Notes: a model not told the origin generated them from the letters alone. Positions 53,289 to 62,167 are shown, counted from the stretch's first letter. The stretch: 64,000 bases of DNA from Trachythela sp. YZ-2020 (GCA_016169945.1 JADLSH010000256.1:124001-188000); one strand, 5' to 3'. A program made the numbers and translations.

Positions 53289-54701
53289 ATGACTAGTCAA
53301 CAATTGTTTAAACAAAAATATCCATACGCAGATGTCGATAAGTTCATGTTCCAACCAGTAAAAAACCGTGCTGGCACAACTCTGTTTGTACGAACAATGT
53401 TTGTACACGACGGCAGAGCTTACGACATAAAAGCAAAGAGCTTTGCGTTTGGTTGGGCGTTAGACTGGCAACCTCGCATTTGGAACACAAAAGGTGTTGT
53501 ACAAGGATTTACAAAAGGAGATTATGTCGATAACCCAAAAACAATGAACATTTTTGTCAACAACACAATGAGTTTTGACCCGACATTTCCAGACCTCGTA
53601 ATAACTTCTAACATGCAAAAGTTTAACGACTACACTGAAAACCCATATCTGGCTTCTTGTTTGGCAGCTTACATCGCAACTTATGTTTGTGGTATTAGCA
53701 CAAAACATTTTAAAGACAACACATTAGTGGGAAACTTGGCGAGGTACCACTTGTACTATCACATGCGAAGGTTCATAAGAAATCCCAGTTCTATGAACAG
53801 ATTTTTAAACCAAAGAATAAAAAATATAATAAGTATCAACATTCCTGTCGTGTACGAGTGGTCAACAGAATTTCATTATGGTAGAGAACAGTTGGGTACT
53901 TGGTTAGCAAAACAACCGCATGGAAGTGTTAGGAATGCCAGACCAGAGATTAAGTCAGGGTTTGGTCAATCAGGTATTAGATACGAGAAGCGCGGTGACA
54001 GAACCATAAAAAGTTTGGACGACTACAAAATGTTCGTTGCCACAAAGTCAACTGGGTTAACACAAACAGGACAGCTGTTATTTCAACAAAGTTTAGAGTC
54101 TTATGTGTACTGTGTGCTTGGTGCACAGGCAAGTACAAGATGGGCTATCGTTGGGAATGGTGCCAAGTCTTTACAAACACAAGAGGTCTTTAAAAAATTA
54201 GTTGAGGACACCATCATACAAGACGACCAAACAGTGACCATTTCTAACATGAGGAACGCAATAAAAGGTACCAATGTCATTTTAAACTTTGCAATTAGTC
54301 CAGGTCTTATTCTTATCCCAAATGACATGATAATTTTAAAACAAAAAATACAAGGTTACAACAACATTTTAACGGTAGCTGGCGAGGGCATGACATTTGG
54401 TCATAACGAAAATGTTAACAAAGACATTGTAGTTACACAACGAGCGTTACGAGTGAGCGTAGCGAGCGAGGCGAGAACCGAAGGCGAGAACCCAACAGTT
54501 GTGTCACCAGTCGTAAAACCGCGGTCGATCGCAATTGTCAAACCGCTTGTCAGTGCACCACTTGTCAGCGCGCCAATCATACAAAACCACCCAAACGAAG
54601 AAGTCTTAACAGATCTTCCTGAATATGATTACTCGATGTCAGCGTTATTAGTATTGTCAGCGGCAACAGGTTATATTATGAAATTTTTGTTATTATCCTA
54701 G
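53289..54701 (+). CDS. Conserved-looking 470-aa protein, putative virion component
   Basis: No family recognised. The body (residues 1-370) is a mixed alpha/beta globular protein with aromatic-rich strands (FVRTMFVHDGRAYDIKAKSF, GWALDWQPRIW, ENPYLASCLAAYIATYVCG) and NVILNFAISPGLILIPNDMI. Then follows a V/P/S-rich linker, an acidic patch (NEEVLTDLPEYDY) and a C-terminal hydrophobic helix (MSALLVLSAATGYIMKFLLL). The domain plus membrane anchor and the position beside the penton gene suggest a virion or entry-associated protein; this is inference. Confidence 0.6.
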   Translation: MTSQQLFKQKYPYADVDKFMFQPVKNRAGTTLFVRTMFVHDGRAYDIKAKSFAFGWALDWQPRIWNTKGVVQGFTKGDYVDNPKTMNIFVNNTMSFDPTFPDLVITSNMQKFNDYTENPYLASCLAAYIATYVCGISTKHFKDNTLVGNLARYHLYYHMRRFIRNPSSMNRFLNQRIKNIISINIPVVYEWSTEFHYGREQLGTWLAKQPHGSVRNARPEIKSGFGQSGIRYEKRGDRTIKSLDDYKMFVATKSTGLTQTGQLLFQQSLESYVYCVLGAQASTRWAIVGNGAKSLQTQEVFKKLVEDTIIQDDQTVTISNMRNAIKGTNVILNFAISPGLILIPNDMIILKQKIQGYNNILTVAGEGMTFGHNENVNKDIVVTQRALRVSVASEARTEGENPTVVSPVVKPRSIAIVKPLVSAPLVSAPIIQNHPNEEVLTDLPEYDYSMSALLVLSAATGYIMKFLLLS

Positions 54702-54711
54702 ATAATAAAAT

Positions 54712-55065
54712 ATGAGTGACACCCACAAAGACCAAATAACTGATGAAAATATCACAGAGACCGATCAAGAAAGAAAAGCTGCTTGTGAAAAACTTAGCGA
54801 TCTGTCACGAAATGCTCGTGAAGCTACTAAGAAAAGAAAGCTGGCAAAGCCAAAACCAGAACAATGTTCGTATTTAACTTCAGATATTCCTTATCTGTTA
54901 TTTTTAAAAATAATAAGTATTCTTTGGGGGTTAAGTTGTTTTTGGACTTATTGTACCACGACATCACCATCATCAAAAACGAGCACAACGAGCGAGACAA
55001 AAGTTCCAGGCGAGAGCGTTGCACATAAAATGAAAGAACCAAATCTAGTAAATTTAGACGACTAA
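54712..55065 (+). CDS. 117-aa single-pass membrane protein
   Basis: A charged N-terminus (residues 1-60, helical, with REATKKRKLAKPKPEQ) is followed by one transmembrane segment at about 65-86 (LLFLKIISILWGLSCFWTYC), then a Ser/Thr-rich tail. It begins 10 bp after the 470-aa gene. No homolog recognised. Likely a small virion or assembly membrane protein. Confidence 0.5.
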   Translation: MSDTHKDQITDENITETDQERKAACEKLSDLSRNAREATKKRKLAKPKPEQCSYLTSDIPYLLFLKIISILWGLSCFWTYCTTTSPSSKTSTTSETKVPGESVAHKMKEPNLVNLDD

Positions 55066-55069
55066 CTAA

Positions 55070-55333
55070 ATGGGTATGTGTAAACCTAGCAAACTACAAA
55101 TACAACACAACGGTGACTTGTTCAACGAGGAAATCACAGTTCGTAAAAAATTTCTTACAGGATTACAAGTGGCAAAAGAAAAAGAAGGTGTCGAAGGTAA
55201 CTTACAGATTGCGTTTGTTACGTCAAGAGTTAAGAAATATGAAAAAGTTACTAATACAAATGAAAATATTAACACAATTGTGACAACGCAACAAGTGTTA
55301 CAAGACGCGACGCAAGAGTTGGCAAGTGTTTAA
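55070..55333 (+). CDS. 87-aa small Polinton protein
   Basis: Starts 4 bp after the previous stop in the TAAATGG context. MGMCKPSKLQ, then mixed alpha/beta text with TVRKKFLTGLQVAKEKEGVE, and a polar end. No motif. The gene order of three rightward ORFs with minimal gaps suggests a shared transcript ended by hairpin 5. Confidence 0.45.
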   Translation: MGMCKPSKLQIQHNGDLFNEEITVRKKFLTGLQVAKEKEGVEGNLQIAFVTSRVKKYEKVTNTNENINTIVTTQQVLQDATQELASV

Positions 55334-55348
55334 CACGCACCTGTTAGA

Positions 55349-55374
55349 TTTCTAATCCCTGTCAGGATTAGAAA
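55349..55374. terminator. Gene-end hairpin 5
   Basis: TTTCTAATCC-CTGTCA-GGATTAGAAA, a perfect 10-bp stem, between convergent genes ending at 55333 and 55390. Confidence 0.8.
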
Positions 55375-55389
55375 ACTTTTTACTTTAAT

Positions 55390-56610
55390 TTAAAACTCAA
55401 TACTTTGTAGTTGCTTACCAACTATGTTAACCACCCCATCTGAAACAATGAACACATAACATGTCAAATCTTTTGTGGTAACCCTTTTCTTAATTTCTAA
55501 GAGCACACCGTCTTGCGTGTTAAGAATCTTTCGTCCAATCCCAGCTACCGTTTGGTCACAGACAGTTCTCATGTCGATGACAAGTGCAAACTTGTTACCT
55601 GTGTAAAAGTCATCTATGCTCAAAGTGTCAGTTGTGTAATCCAAGAAGAAGTTCTCGGCAGATCTAAAGAGGTTGTGTTCTTCGAGACCTTGAGAGTACA
55701 ACGCGTTTGGACTTCCCTCAATGGCAACTTTAACACTCGTTATGTTTGGATACACGAAGTGTTCTGAGTCTTCGGTGTCATCTCGAAACAGAAGTACGAT
55801 ACCTCTCATTGACTTTCGGGGCACATTGATGTTCAAATTTACCAATGTCGAACCCTTTGCCCATGTCTCTTTTTTCATCAACATCACTTGCTCGTAAATG
55901 AGAGACCTGCCAATTTGATAAGAGTTTAAGGCTTGATTGTACATTTCTGACGATGTGATTGTCTCGTATTCGAGATGGAGGTCTTCAACTGTGTAACCAG
56001 CGACTGCCTGACCAGATTGCGCCTTCATAATTTCTGTGGCAGGTGGTAGTGTAATTTTGTACCTGAAATTTGACTTCATACCATATGGCGCGTACAACCC
56101 TTGGTCGTTCAAAATCTTACCAATTGGTATATGAACTTTGGTTTTGTACAGATTTCCAAAGTACTTGTCGGCTTTCACAGCTTTGTCACCAGTGTCATCA
56201 CCGCTCATAAGTTTACGAGTGTTCTCGTTAGCCAGTCCTTGACATACCAAGTTCTTTCTTTCGTCTTTTGTTTTCCAAAGTGCTTTGTACACTTCGAACT
56301 GGGACTCGCCTATGTTGTCGTACACAACCTGACCATCGACGGTTATTTCTAGACTTTTTTGTAAAAGACTAGCTAGGTTGTTTAAGAACCACGACTTGGT
56401 GTTCTTACTTTTAAACGAACCCACGATGTACAACGAGCCAGGAACCAGACAAACATTCTCGTATAGTTTTGGAATGTTAATGTAAAGTTCTTGGTTCTCT
56501 GTTATCTCTGTGGGAGTTAGCGTAAAGATGTTTTGTTTTTTAGGACCACGAATTTGAGAGTAAGTAATCTTCTCATAAGTGGGTAAAAGTTCGTTAACTT
56601 TGTGATTCAT
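55390..56610 (-). CDS. Major capsid protein (double jelly roll)
   Basis: 406 aa. Polinton major capsid features: a TPTEITENQELYINIPKL opening of the first jelly roll, SLEITVDGQVVYDN, the link between rolls near 200, and in the second roll VPRKSMRGIVLLFRDD followed by YPNITSVKVAIEGSPNALYS and LFRSAENFF, a run I associate with Polinton MCPs of cnidarians. Trimers of such proteins form pseudo-hexameric capsomers. The start is shared back-to-back (30 bp) with the 93-aa membrane protein gene. Intact, no stops, so capsid formation is plausible. Confidence 0.85.
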   Translation of the reverse strand: MNHKVNELLPTYEKITYSQIRGPKKQNIFTLTPTEITENQELYINIPKLYENVCLVPGSLYIVGSFKSKNTKSWFLNNLASLLQKSLEITVDGQVVYDNIGESQFEVYKALWKTKDERKNLVCQGLANENTRKLMSGDDTGDKAVKADKYFGNLYKTKVHIPIGKILNDQGLYAPYGMKSNFRYKITLPPATEIMKAQSGQAVAGYTVEDLHLEYETITSSEMYNQALNSYQIGRSLIYEQVMLMKKETWAKGSTLVNLNINVPRKSMRGIVLLFRDDTEDSEHFVYPNITSVKVAIEGSPNALYSQGLEEHNLFRSAENFFLDYTTDTLSIDDFYTGNKFALVIDMRTVCDQTVAGIGRKILNTQDGVLLEIKKRVTTKDLTCYVFIVSDGVVNIVGKQLQSIEF

Positions 56611-56640
56611 TTATTCTACACAGTGTGTATAATAAATTAA

Positions 56641-56922
56641 ATGGCTGGAGTATTTAAAGACTTACCAAAAGAGTTATATGACTCACTATTAATTGTGGCA
56701 GGCGCTGTCGCAGTCTCATTTGTTAGTAAAAAATTAATGAAAGATTCATTGAGTATCCCAACTACGATGGAAGGGCTCTTGAAACTGACGGCTGCGTTTG
56801 GTATCAGTACGAGTGTAATTAAAGTGTTGCAAGCAAAGAAAATGCTACCTGACAACCCATTCAAAGAGCGTAATATAAAATGGCAACAACAATTGCGTTA
56901 TCTGGTCTGTTTAACGCGGTAG
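56641..56922 (+). CDS. 93-aa membrane protein
   Basis: MAGVFKDLPKELYDSLLIVA starts an N-terminal hydrophobic helix; a second spans about 46-63 (LLKLTAAFGISTSVIKVLQA), followed by KKMLPDNPF. It looks like a small two-helix membrane protein of a type I associate with cnidarian Polintons. It overlaps the next gene by 43 bp. Divergent to the MCP gene with 30 bp between starts. Confidence 0.6.
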   Translation: MAGVFKDLPKELYDSLLIVAGAVAVSFVSKKLMKDSLSIPTTMEGLLKLTAAFGISTSVIKVLQAKKMLPDNPFKERNIKWQQQLRYLVCLTR

Positions 56923-57308
56923 CGTTTACAGGAGCCGGTTACCTATTTAGACTTTTAGATCACAAAGGTTACCAGACAGAAATTAAAAGACACAACCTTG
57001 CGATGGAACATTTAACAGCGGCAAAGAACAAGTGGTACGAGAAACAAGCTACTAACAAGGAAAGAATTACAGCAATGCGACGACAACTTTTAGATGCAAA
57101 TAGCGATATGAACTCTGTTAACGCGTCATTAAGAGAACTACAAAAAATAACACATCACGGTAAGGGTCGTGAAGCGCCCCAGGTTTTTAAGAGAGAGCCT
57201 GTTTTGTCTGATTATTACAAACCATCAAAAGAAATGGATGAGTACAAACATGTCGCAGTTGGGTTAGCTGGATTAGGAGCTGGTTGGGTGTTAAGTGTTG
57301 TATTATAA
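56880..57308 (+). CDS. 142-aa membrane/coiled-coil protein
   Basis: The N-terminal segment MATTIALSGLFNAVAFTGAG may insert in membranes; residues about 28-95 form a charged coiled coil (MEHLTAAKNKWYEKQATNKE); REPVLSDYYKPSKEMDEY follows, then a C-terminal hydrophobic helix (VGLAGLGAGWVLSVVL). Its ATG lies inside the end of the previous gene, preceded by TATAAA. Likely a structural partner of the capsid genes. Confidence 0.6.
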   Translation: MATTIALSGLFNAVAFTGAGYLFRLLDHKGYQTEIKRHNLAMEHLTAAKNKWYEKQATNKERITAMRRQLLDANSDMNSVNASLRELQKITHHGKGREAPQVFKREPVLSDYYKPSKEMDEYKHVAVGLAGLGAGWVLSVVL

Positions 57309-57323
57309 AATTACGGTCTAAAA

Positions 57324-57351
57324 TTTTCATAACTCTCGTGAGTTATGAAAA
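57324..57351. terminator. Gene-end hairpin 6
   Basis: TTTTCATAACTC-TCGT-GAGTTATGAAAA, a perfect 12-bp stem, between convergent genes ending at 57308 and 57457. It is part of the direct repeat 57325-57449. Confidence 0.8.
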
Positions 57352-57449
57352 TGACAACCAACTCAACCAAAACCGAAAGTATCAGATATCAAATCATATT
57401 AAAAAATATTAAAAAACTAAGAAGCGCGCGGTACAGATGTTATTGTACC
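57325..57449 (+). repeat. Direct repeat left of zinc-finger gene 1
   Basis: About 125 bp, repeated at 57764-57892. Shared text includes ATGACAACCAACTCAACCAA, GAAAGTATCAGATATCAAAT and GCGCGCGGTACAGATGTTAT. The pair brackets the zinc-finger gene 57457-57726. Confidence 0.85.
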
Positions 57450-57456
57450 GTGTGCT

Positions 57457-57726
57457 TTATTTATCAACAAAATGTTTGCTTTTTTTAGTGTGATCTAATA
57501 ACCCCTCCAATGTTTTAAAACATCTTTTACATATAGGACAAACAACATCATTTTCTTGGCCAAGTTTGTCTAAGAGTTTGTCTTTGCTATATTTTTGCAT
57601 GTGTCTGGCTTTCACATGTAATCTAATACCTGTGTAAGTTCCCTCATAATCACAATATTTACAATAAGTTATCCCGTCACCATGTGAATCATGATCGTTA
57701 AATCTTACTCCAATTATTTTAGGCAT
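57457..57726 (-). CDS. Two-finger C2H2 protein 1 (89 aa)
   Basis: Finger 1 is CKYCDYEGTYTGIRLHVKAR-H (C-x2-C-x11-H-x4-H); finger 2 is CPICKRCFKTLEGLLDH...H (C-x2-C-x12-H-x5-H). A short beta start (MPKIIGVRFNDHDS) precedes them. It is a paralog of the protein at 62168-62389, sharing the TGI-x-LH-x-K pattern. Probably a sequence-specific transcription factor for the element or against the host; unproven. It is bracketed by direct repeats. Confidence 0.75.
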   Translation of the reverse strand: MPKIIGVRFNDHDSHGDGITYCKYCDYEGTYTGIRLHVKARHMQKYSKDKLLDKLGQENDVVCPICKRCFKTLEGLLDHTKKSKHFVDK

Positions 57727-57763
57727 TTTACTTTTTCTTGGTTTATGGGTCTTAACAAAACAA

Positions 57764-57892
57764 TTTCATAACTCTCGTGAGCGCGCTTGCGCGCGTTATG
57801 AAAATGACAACCAACTCAACCAAAACCGAAAGTATCAGATATCAAATCATATTAAAAAACTAAGAAGCGCGCGGTACAGATGTTATTGTACC
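57764..57892 (+). repeat. Direct repeat right of zinc-finger gene 1, with altered hairpin
   Basis: Second copy of 57325-57449. Its hairpin retains TTTCATAAC/GTTATGAAA (57764-57772 and 57795-57803), but the loop now holds GAGCGCGCTTGCGCGC, an inserted inner palindrome. Confidence 0.8.
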
Positions 57893-57898
57893 CTTTAT

Positions 57899-57943
57899 TA
57901 TACACTGTGTATACACACTGTGTATACACACTATGTATATATT
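57899..57943 (+). promoter_or_regulatory. ACACTGTGTATA repeats upstream of the polymerase gene
   Basis: Three 14-bp units of ACACTGTGTATAC-type sequence, the last degenerate, end in TATATA about 40 bp before the ATG at 57984. The core ACACNGTGT is palindromic and recurs in the MCP/93-aa divergent promoter (56618-56628). Confidence 0.5.
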
Positions 57944-57983
57944 CCTATAAGACAACAAAGAGATAAGCGCAGCGAGATAATAA

Positions 57984-60900
57984 ATGAACGACTCACCTGT
58001 ATACTCACGAAAAGCCGAAGCAAAAAGACTTATTGCTAGGCAGACTCATATTAAAAAACAAGCTCAGAGACAAACCAAACAAGCAGCTCGTCAAGCTGAA
58101 AAAACAGCTGCTAAGGAGACATCAAAGTGGGCTCGTGATATTACAAAAGAAGAAGCACGACAAAAGTTTGTCAACGACGAAGCTAGGTTGTGGTTTGGTA
58201 AGGGTAAAAAGATCAAAGCTGTGCGTAAAAATCTTGAACGCAAGCTGACTCAAATATTTAAAGAGTCTAAACTTCGCATAGATGCAAAAAAGATGATGGA
58301 CACCTGGGAAAAAGAGTTTAGAAAAGAGACATATATCAATAAGCGAAGCGAGGCTACTGTACAAGAACCATCATATCTTCAACCCTTATTTGAACTAATT
58401 AAGATCAGCGAAACAACAAGTAAAAAATTCAGCTCATATTTTGTAAAGTACAAGCTTAAAATTCACGGTTATGTTGACCCTGTCGATGTCTTCATGGGTG
58501 CTTTAAACAAGGTCATCCAAGAGAAAAACTTAAGACCTGGTGATAAGATCAGGTTGATAGCTAACCACTCTGAGTGGTATAAACCCATAAGCACAAAGCT
58601 TGTGTCGATACCTTCTGACGGTGTGATGACACCTGGGTTCATGAAAGATATCATAAAATTTATAGATTACAAGAGTGTCCCATTGGACGAACTCGAGATC
58701 GATGTACAAAGCATAAAAATTCCTAGGGGATCTGGACGCCGTCAAGTCACTCGTAACAACTTGTCTAGTAAAAAGTCAGTGATCAGAATAGTTAACAATG
58801 ACACACTGTGTGCACAACGAGCTATCGTTACCGCAAAGGCAAATTTAGAACCACACAAGTGGTCTAATACACAACTTAAAGATGGTTTTAATAAGTCGCG
58901 TAAACTTCAAACGATTGAAGCTTTAAAACTTACCGAAGCGACCGATGTTGAGATTACCGGTTATGGTTGTACTTTAGAAGACATCACAACATTTGCCGAG
59001 TATCTTAATTTAAGAATTACCGTGATAGATGGTGATATGTTTAACAGAATACTTCACACAGCTGGACCCAGTGTTAACGAGACACACACAAACATGATCT
59101 ACTTGCTCAAAACAGGTGAGCATTTCGATGTTATCACAAGTATGACAGGTTTTTTAGATAAGGACTACTACTGTCACTCGTGTCAAAAAACTTACACACA
59201 AAAAGACAAACATAAGTGTTTAACTAAGTGCACACAATGTTTTAAAGATGGCGCAAAGTGTAAAACAAAAAATGAACCCAACATAACATGTGACGACTGT
59301 AACAGAGTGTTCTTTGGGCAATGGTGTTTTGACGAGCATCTTCGAAACAGAAGTAAAAAGAATGGGGTAACCAAAACTCTGTGTGGCATTAAACACAAAT
59401 GTAAAATGTGTAAAGTTACTTGGTCACCTAACCTTATTGAAAACCATATCTGCGGTCACTCTATATGTGATAACTGTAACAAATACTATGACCTGACACA
59501 ACACAAATGTTACATGAAGTGTAAGCCTGTTAAAGGTGGGTTATGTACTAAGATTAGTAGTAAAACTTGTAAAGTGGATCTTGAACGTAAAGACTGGTGC
59601 TATAGTTGTAAGACATATACCGAGAAGTATATGTTTTTCGACTTCGAGACATCGCAAAACACCGGGGAACACATAGTTGATTACGCACACTTATGTGACT
59701 TCGACGGCACCGAGCACACTTTTAACAACATCAAAGATTTTTGTGATTTTATAATCCAAAAAGACTACAAAGGTTACACTTTCATTGCGCATAACGCAAA
59801 GGCATTTGACTTACAATTTATCTTAAAATATTTTGTAGATACTCTTGGTAAAAAACCCGATAAGTGTATTTACTCAGGCACAAAGATTATGTACTTAAGT
59901 GTTTACTGTTTAAGGTTCATAGACAGCGTAAACTTTGTGCCTGATAAGTTATCCAATTTTCCAAAAACATTTGGTTTAGATGAACTTAAGAAGGGTTACT
60001 TCCCACATTTTTTCAACACGCCAGAGAACCAAAATTACATAGGTCAGATACCACCTGTAAAAGACTATGGTCCGGATACTATGAGCGTAGAAGGACACAA
60101 AGAATTCACGGTATGGTACAAGAAGCGACGATCAGAAAACTTTGTATTTGACTTTGCAAAAGAACTTAGAGATTATTGTCAAAGTGATGTCGATATTTTG
60201 AGGAGGTCCATAATGAAGTTCAGAGAGAACTTCATAACGCTAAGTAACATCGACCCATTACAATACATCACGATAGCGAGTGTTTGCATGGCTGTGTATC
60301 GAAGTGACCATATGCCATGGAGAGATATAGCTGTTTTTAAAGACCATAAAAAGTCTGAAAATTATAGTAAGTCTAGCATCAAGTGGTTGGAGTACATAAG
60401 CAAAACCCAACAACTTAAGATCCATCACGCTTTGAACGGTGGCGAGTACAAGATCAAAGACGCGAGCGGAGCGATCGGCGTTGGTAAGGTCGATGGTTTT
60501 TGCAAGGAAACTAACACTGTGTACGAGTTCCAGGGTTGTTACTGGCACGGTTGCAAAAAGTGTTACAAAAAAAGAGATCTTGTTAATGTTAACAACCAAC
60601 AACCTATGTCAGAACTACATGCGAGAACGCTTGCCAAGAACCAAAAGATCAGAGACTTGGGTTACAATCTCGTAGAGATCAACGAGTGCGATCTTTCTAA
60701 AGACAGCGAGTTTAAGGCTTGGTGCGCGAAGTCGTTATTTGAGGTCATAGAACCATTAGATCCAAGAGATGCCTTCTTCGGTGGTCGCACAAATGTCACC
60801 AAGCTTAAATACACTTTCAAAGAATACGAAAAAGGTTTGTACGACGACTTCCAGAGTTTGTATCCAAGCGTACAATTTTTCAAAAAGTACCCGGTTGGTC

Positions 60901-62102
60901 ATCCCGATAAAATTTTCAGACCAAATGTGTTTGACTTTGACGAAAACTGGTTTGGTTACATCAAGTGCAAAGTAGAACCGCCAAGAAATTTATATCACCC
61001 AGTGTTGCCAGTCAAAACAAAGTGCGGTAATTCGGATAAGTTGTTGTTCCCTTTGTGTCGAGAGTGTTCTTCGACTCAGCAACAAACCAAGTGCGAGCAC
61101 ACCTCAGAAGAGCGAAGCTTCGTTGGTACCTGGTGTACGAACGAATTTAACAAGGCACTTGAGAAGGGTTACGAGCTTGTCGAGATCTACGAAGTGTGGC
61201 ACTTTAAAGATACAACCGAGGACTTGTTTAAAAGTTATGTCCAAAAATTTATGAAGATTAAGATCGAGTCTTCTAAGCCACCAAAAGTTGGGCCTGGAAC
61301 CCAGTACGAGACGCTTGACGATTTTCGTGTAAAAGTTAAAGAGCGTTTAGGCATAGAACTTGGCGAGATTAAGTTTAATCCAGGCATGCGAGCCATCGCC
61401 AAGCTGTGTTTAAATAGCTTGTGGGGTAAATTTGGTCAGAGAATTAACATGTCTCAAACCGAGTACATTTCAGATCCCGCGAGGTATTTTGAAATTGTTA
61501 ATGATAACACATTAGAGGTCGAAAACATTTTCTTTTTTAACGACAATTTATCCCAAGTCACTTACACTCTTAAAGACCAGTATGTCAATAATCATAACAA
61601 CATAAATATTTTTGTAGCTAGTTTTACAACTAGTCATGCTAGGTTGATGTTGTACGATGTGTTAGATCATCTTGGCGACCAAGTATTAGGTTACGATACC
61701 GATAGCGTTTGGTACATAGATAGACCAGGTGGTAACAAAACCACAACTGGCGATATGTTAGGTGAATTAGCGGACGAGTTAGATGGACAATACATAATCA
61801 AGTGGGTTGCAACAGGTCCTAAGTCTTACGCTTACGAGACAAGTAATGGTGAAAAAGTATGTAAGGTCAAAGGGTTTTCGTTAAACCACAAGAACAGCAA
61901 GCTCATCAACCAAGAGAGCATGGTAGATATTGTCAACGGGAAATTAGATAATATCACAACGTCAAAAAATGCGATGGTAAGAGACATAAAAACTAAGAAG
62001 AAAAGTGTGATAGTGAATAAGTACCAAGAGAAGACCTTCTCGTTGGATTACAACAAGCGAGTGGTTATGGATGACTTCGATACGCTACCTTATGGGTACT
62101 AA
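57984..62102 (+). CDS. Protein-primed family-B DNA polymerase with N-terminal extension
   Basis: 1372 aa. A basic helical N-terminus (1-110) is followed by a region at about 265-390 and a cysteine-rich block at 390-545 (many CxxC, CxxH). 3'-5' exonuclease: FFDFET (D553, E555), HNAKAFDLQF (D609) and YCQSD (Y731, D735). Inserted nuclease-like EFQGCYWHGCKKC at 848-860, as in Vsr/EndoVII-like insertions of Polinton polymerases. Polymerase: DFQSLYPS (D955), KLCLNSLWGKFG (1140-1151) and YDTDS (1237-1241). All catalytic residues are present. It replicates the linear element from the TIRs with a protein primer; the terminal protein is not separately recognised. AATAAATG marks the start. Confidence 0.95.
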   Translation: MNDSPVYSRKAEAKRLIARQTHIKKQAQRQTKQAARQAEKTAAKETSKWARDITKEEARQKFVNDEARLWFGKGKKIKAVRKNLERKLTQIFKESKLRIDAKKMMDTWEKEFRKETYINKRSEATVQEPSYLQPLFELIKISETTSKKFSSYFVKYKLKIHGYVDPVDVFMGALNKVIQEKNLRPGDKIRLIANHSEWYKPISTKLVSIPSDGVMTPGFMKDIIKFIDYKSVPLDELEIDVQSIKIPRGSGRRQVTRNNLSSKKSVIRIVNNDTLCAQRAIVTAKANLEPHKWSNTQLKDGFNKSRKLQTIEALKLTEATDVEITGYGCTLEDITTFAEYLNLRITVIDGDMFNRILHTAGPSVNETHTNMIYLLKTGEHFDVITSMTGFLDKDYYCHSCQKTYTQKDKHKCLTKCTQCFKDGAKCKTKNEPNITCDDCNRVFFGQWCFDEHLRNRSKKNGVTKTLCGIKHKCKMCKVTWSPNLIENHICGHSICDNCNKYYDLTQHKCYMKCKPVKGGLCTKISSKTCKVDLERKDWCYSCKTYTEKYMFFDFETSQNTGEHIVDYAHLCDFDGTEHTFNNIKDFCDFIIQKDYKGYTFIAHNAKAFDLQFILKYFVDTLGKKPDKCIYSGTKIMYLSVYCLRFIDSVNFVPDKLSNFPKTFGLDELKKGYFPHFFNTPENQNYIGQIPPVKDYGPDTMSVEGHKEFTVWYKKRRSENFVFDFAKELRDYCQSDVDILRRSIMKFRENFITLSNIDPLQYITIASVCMAVYRSDHMPWRDIAVFKDHKKSENYSKSSIKWLEYISKTQQLKIHHALNGGEYKIKDASGAIGVGKVDGFCKETNTVYEFQGCYWHGCKKCYKKRDLVNVNNQQPMSELHARTLAKNQKIRDLGYNLVEINECDLSKDSEFKAWCAKSLFEVIEPLDPRDAFFGGRTNVTKLKYTFKEYEKGLYDDFQSLYPSVQFFKKYPVGHPDKIFRPNVFDFDENWFGYIKCKVEPPRNLYHPVLPVKTKCGNSDKLLFPLCRECSSTQQQTKCEHTSEERSFVGTWCTNEFNKALEKGYELVEIYEVWHFKDTTEDLFKSYVQKFMKIKIESSKPPKVGPGTQYETLDDFRVKVKERLGIELGEIKFNPGMRAIAKLCLNSLWGKFGQRINMSQTEYISDPARYFEIVNDNTLEVENIFFFNDNLSQVTYTLKDQYVNNHNNINIFVASFTTSHARLMLYDVLDHLGDQVLGYDTDSVWYIDRPGGNKTTTGDMLGELADELDGQYIIKWVATGPKSYAYETSNGEKVCKVKGFSLNHKNSKLINQESMVDIVNGKLDNITTSKNAMVRDIKTKKKSVIVNKYQEKTFSLDYNKRVVMDDFDTLPYGY

Positions 62103-62118
62103 GTGTGTAAACAGTGTA

Positions 62119-62152
62119 AATTTGTAACCCGCGCCTTAAAAGGTTACAAATT
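62119..62152. terminator. Gene-end hairpin 8
   Basis: AATTTGTAACC-(12-nt loop)-GGTTACAAATT, a perfect 11-bp stem with the same ATTTGTAACC arm as hairpins 1 and 2, between convergent genes ending at 62102 and 62168. Hairpin 7 is the altered copy inside 57764-57803. Confidence 0.75.
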
Positions 62153-62167
62153 AGAGAGTGTTTGTGT

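Noticed and set aside
58033..60975. Alternative-frame ORFs inside the polymerase gene
   Set aside because: All are shadows of the 1372-codon frame, whose motifs are continuous.
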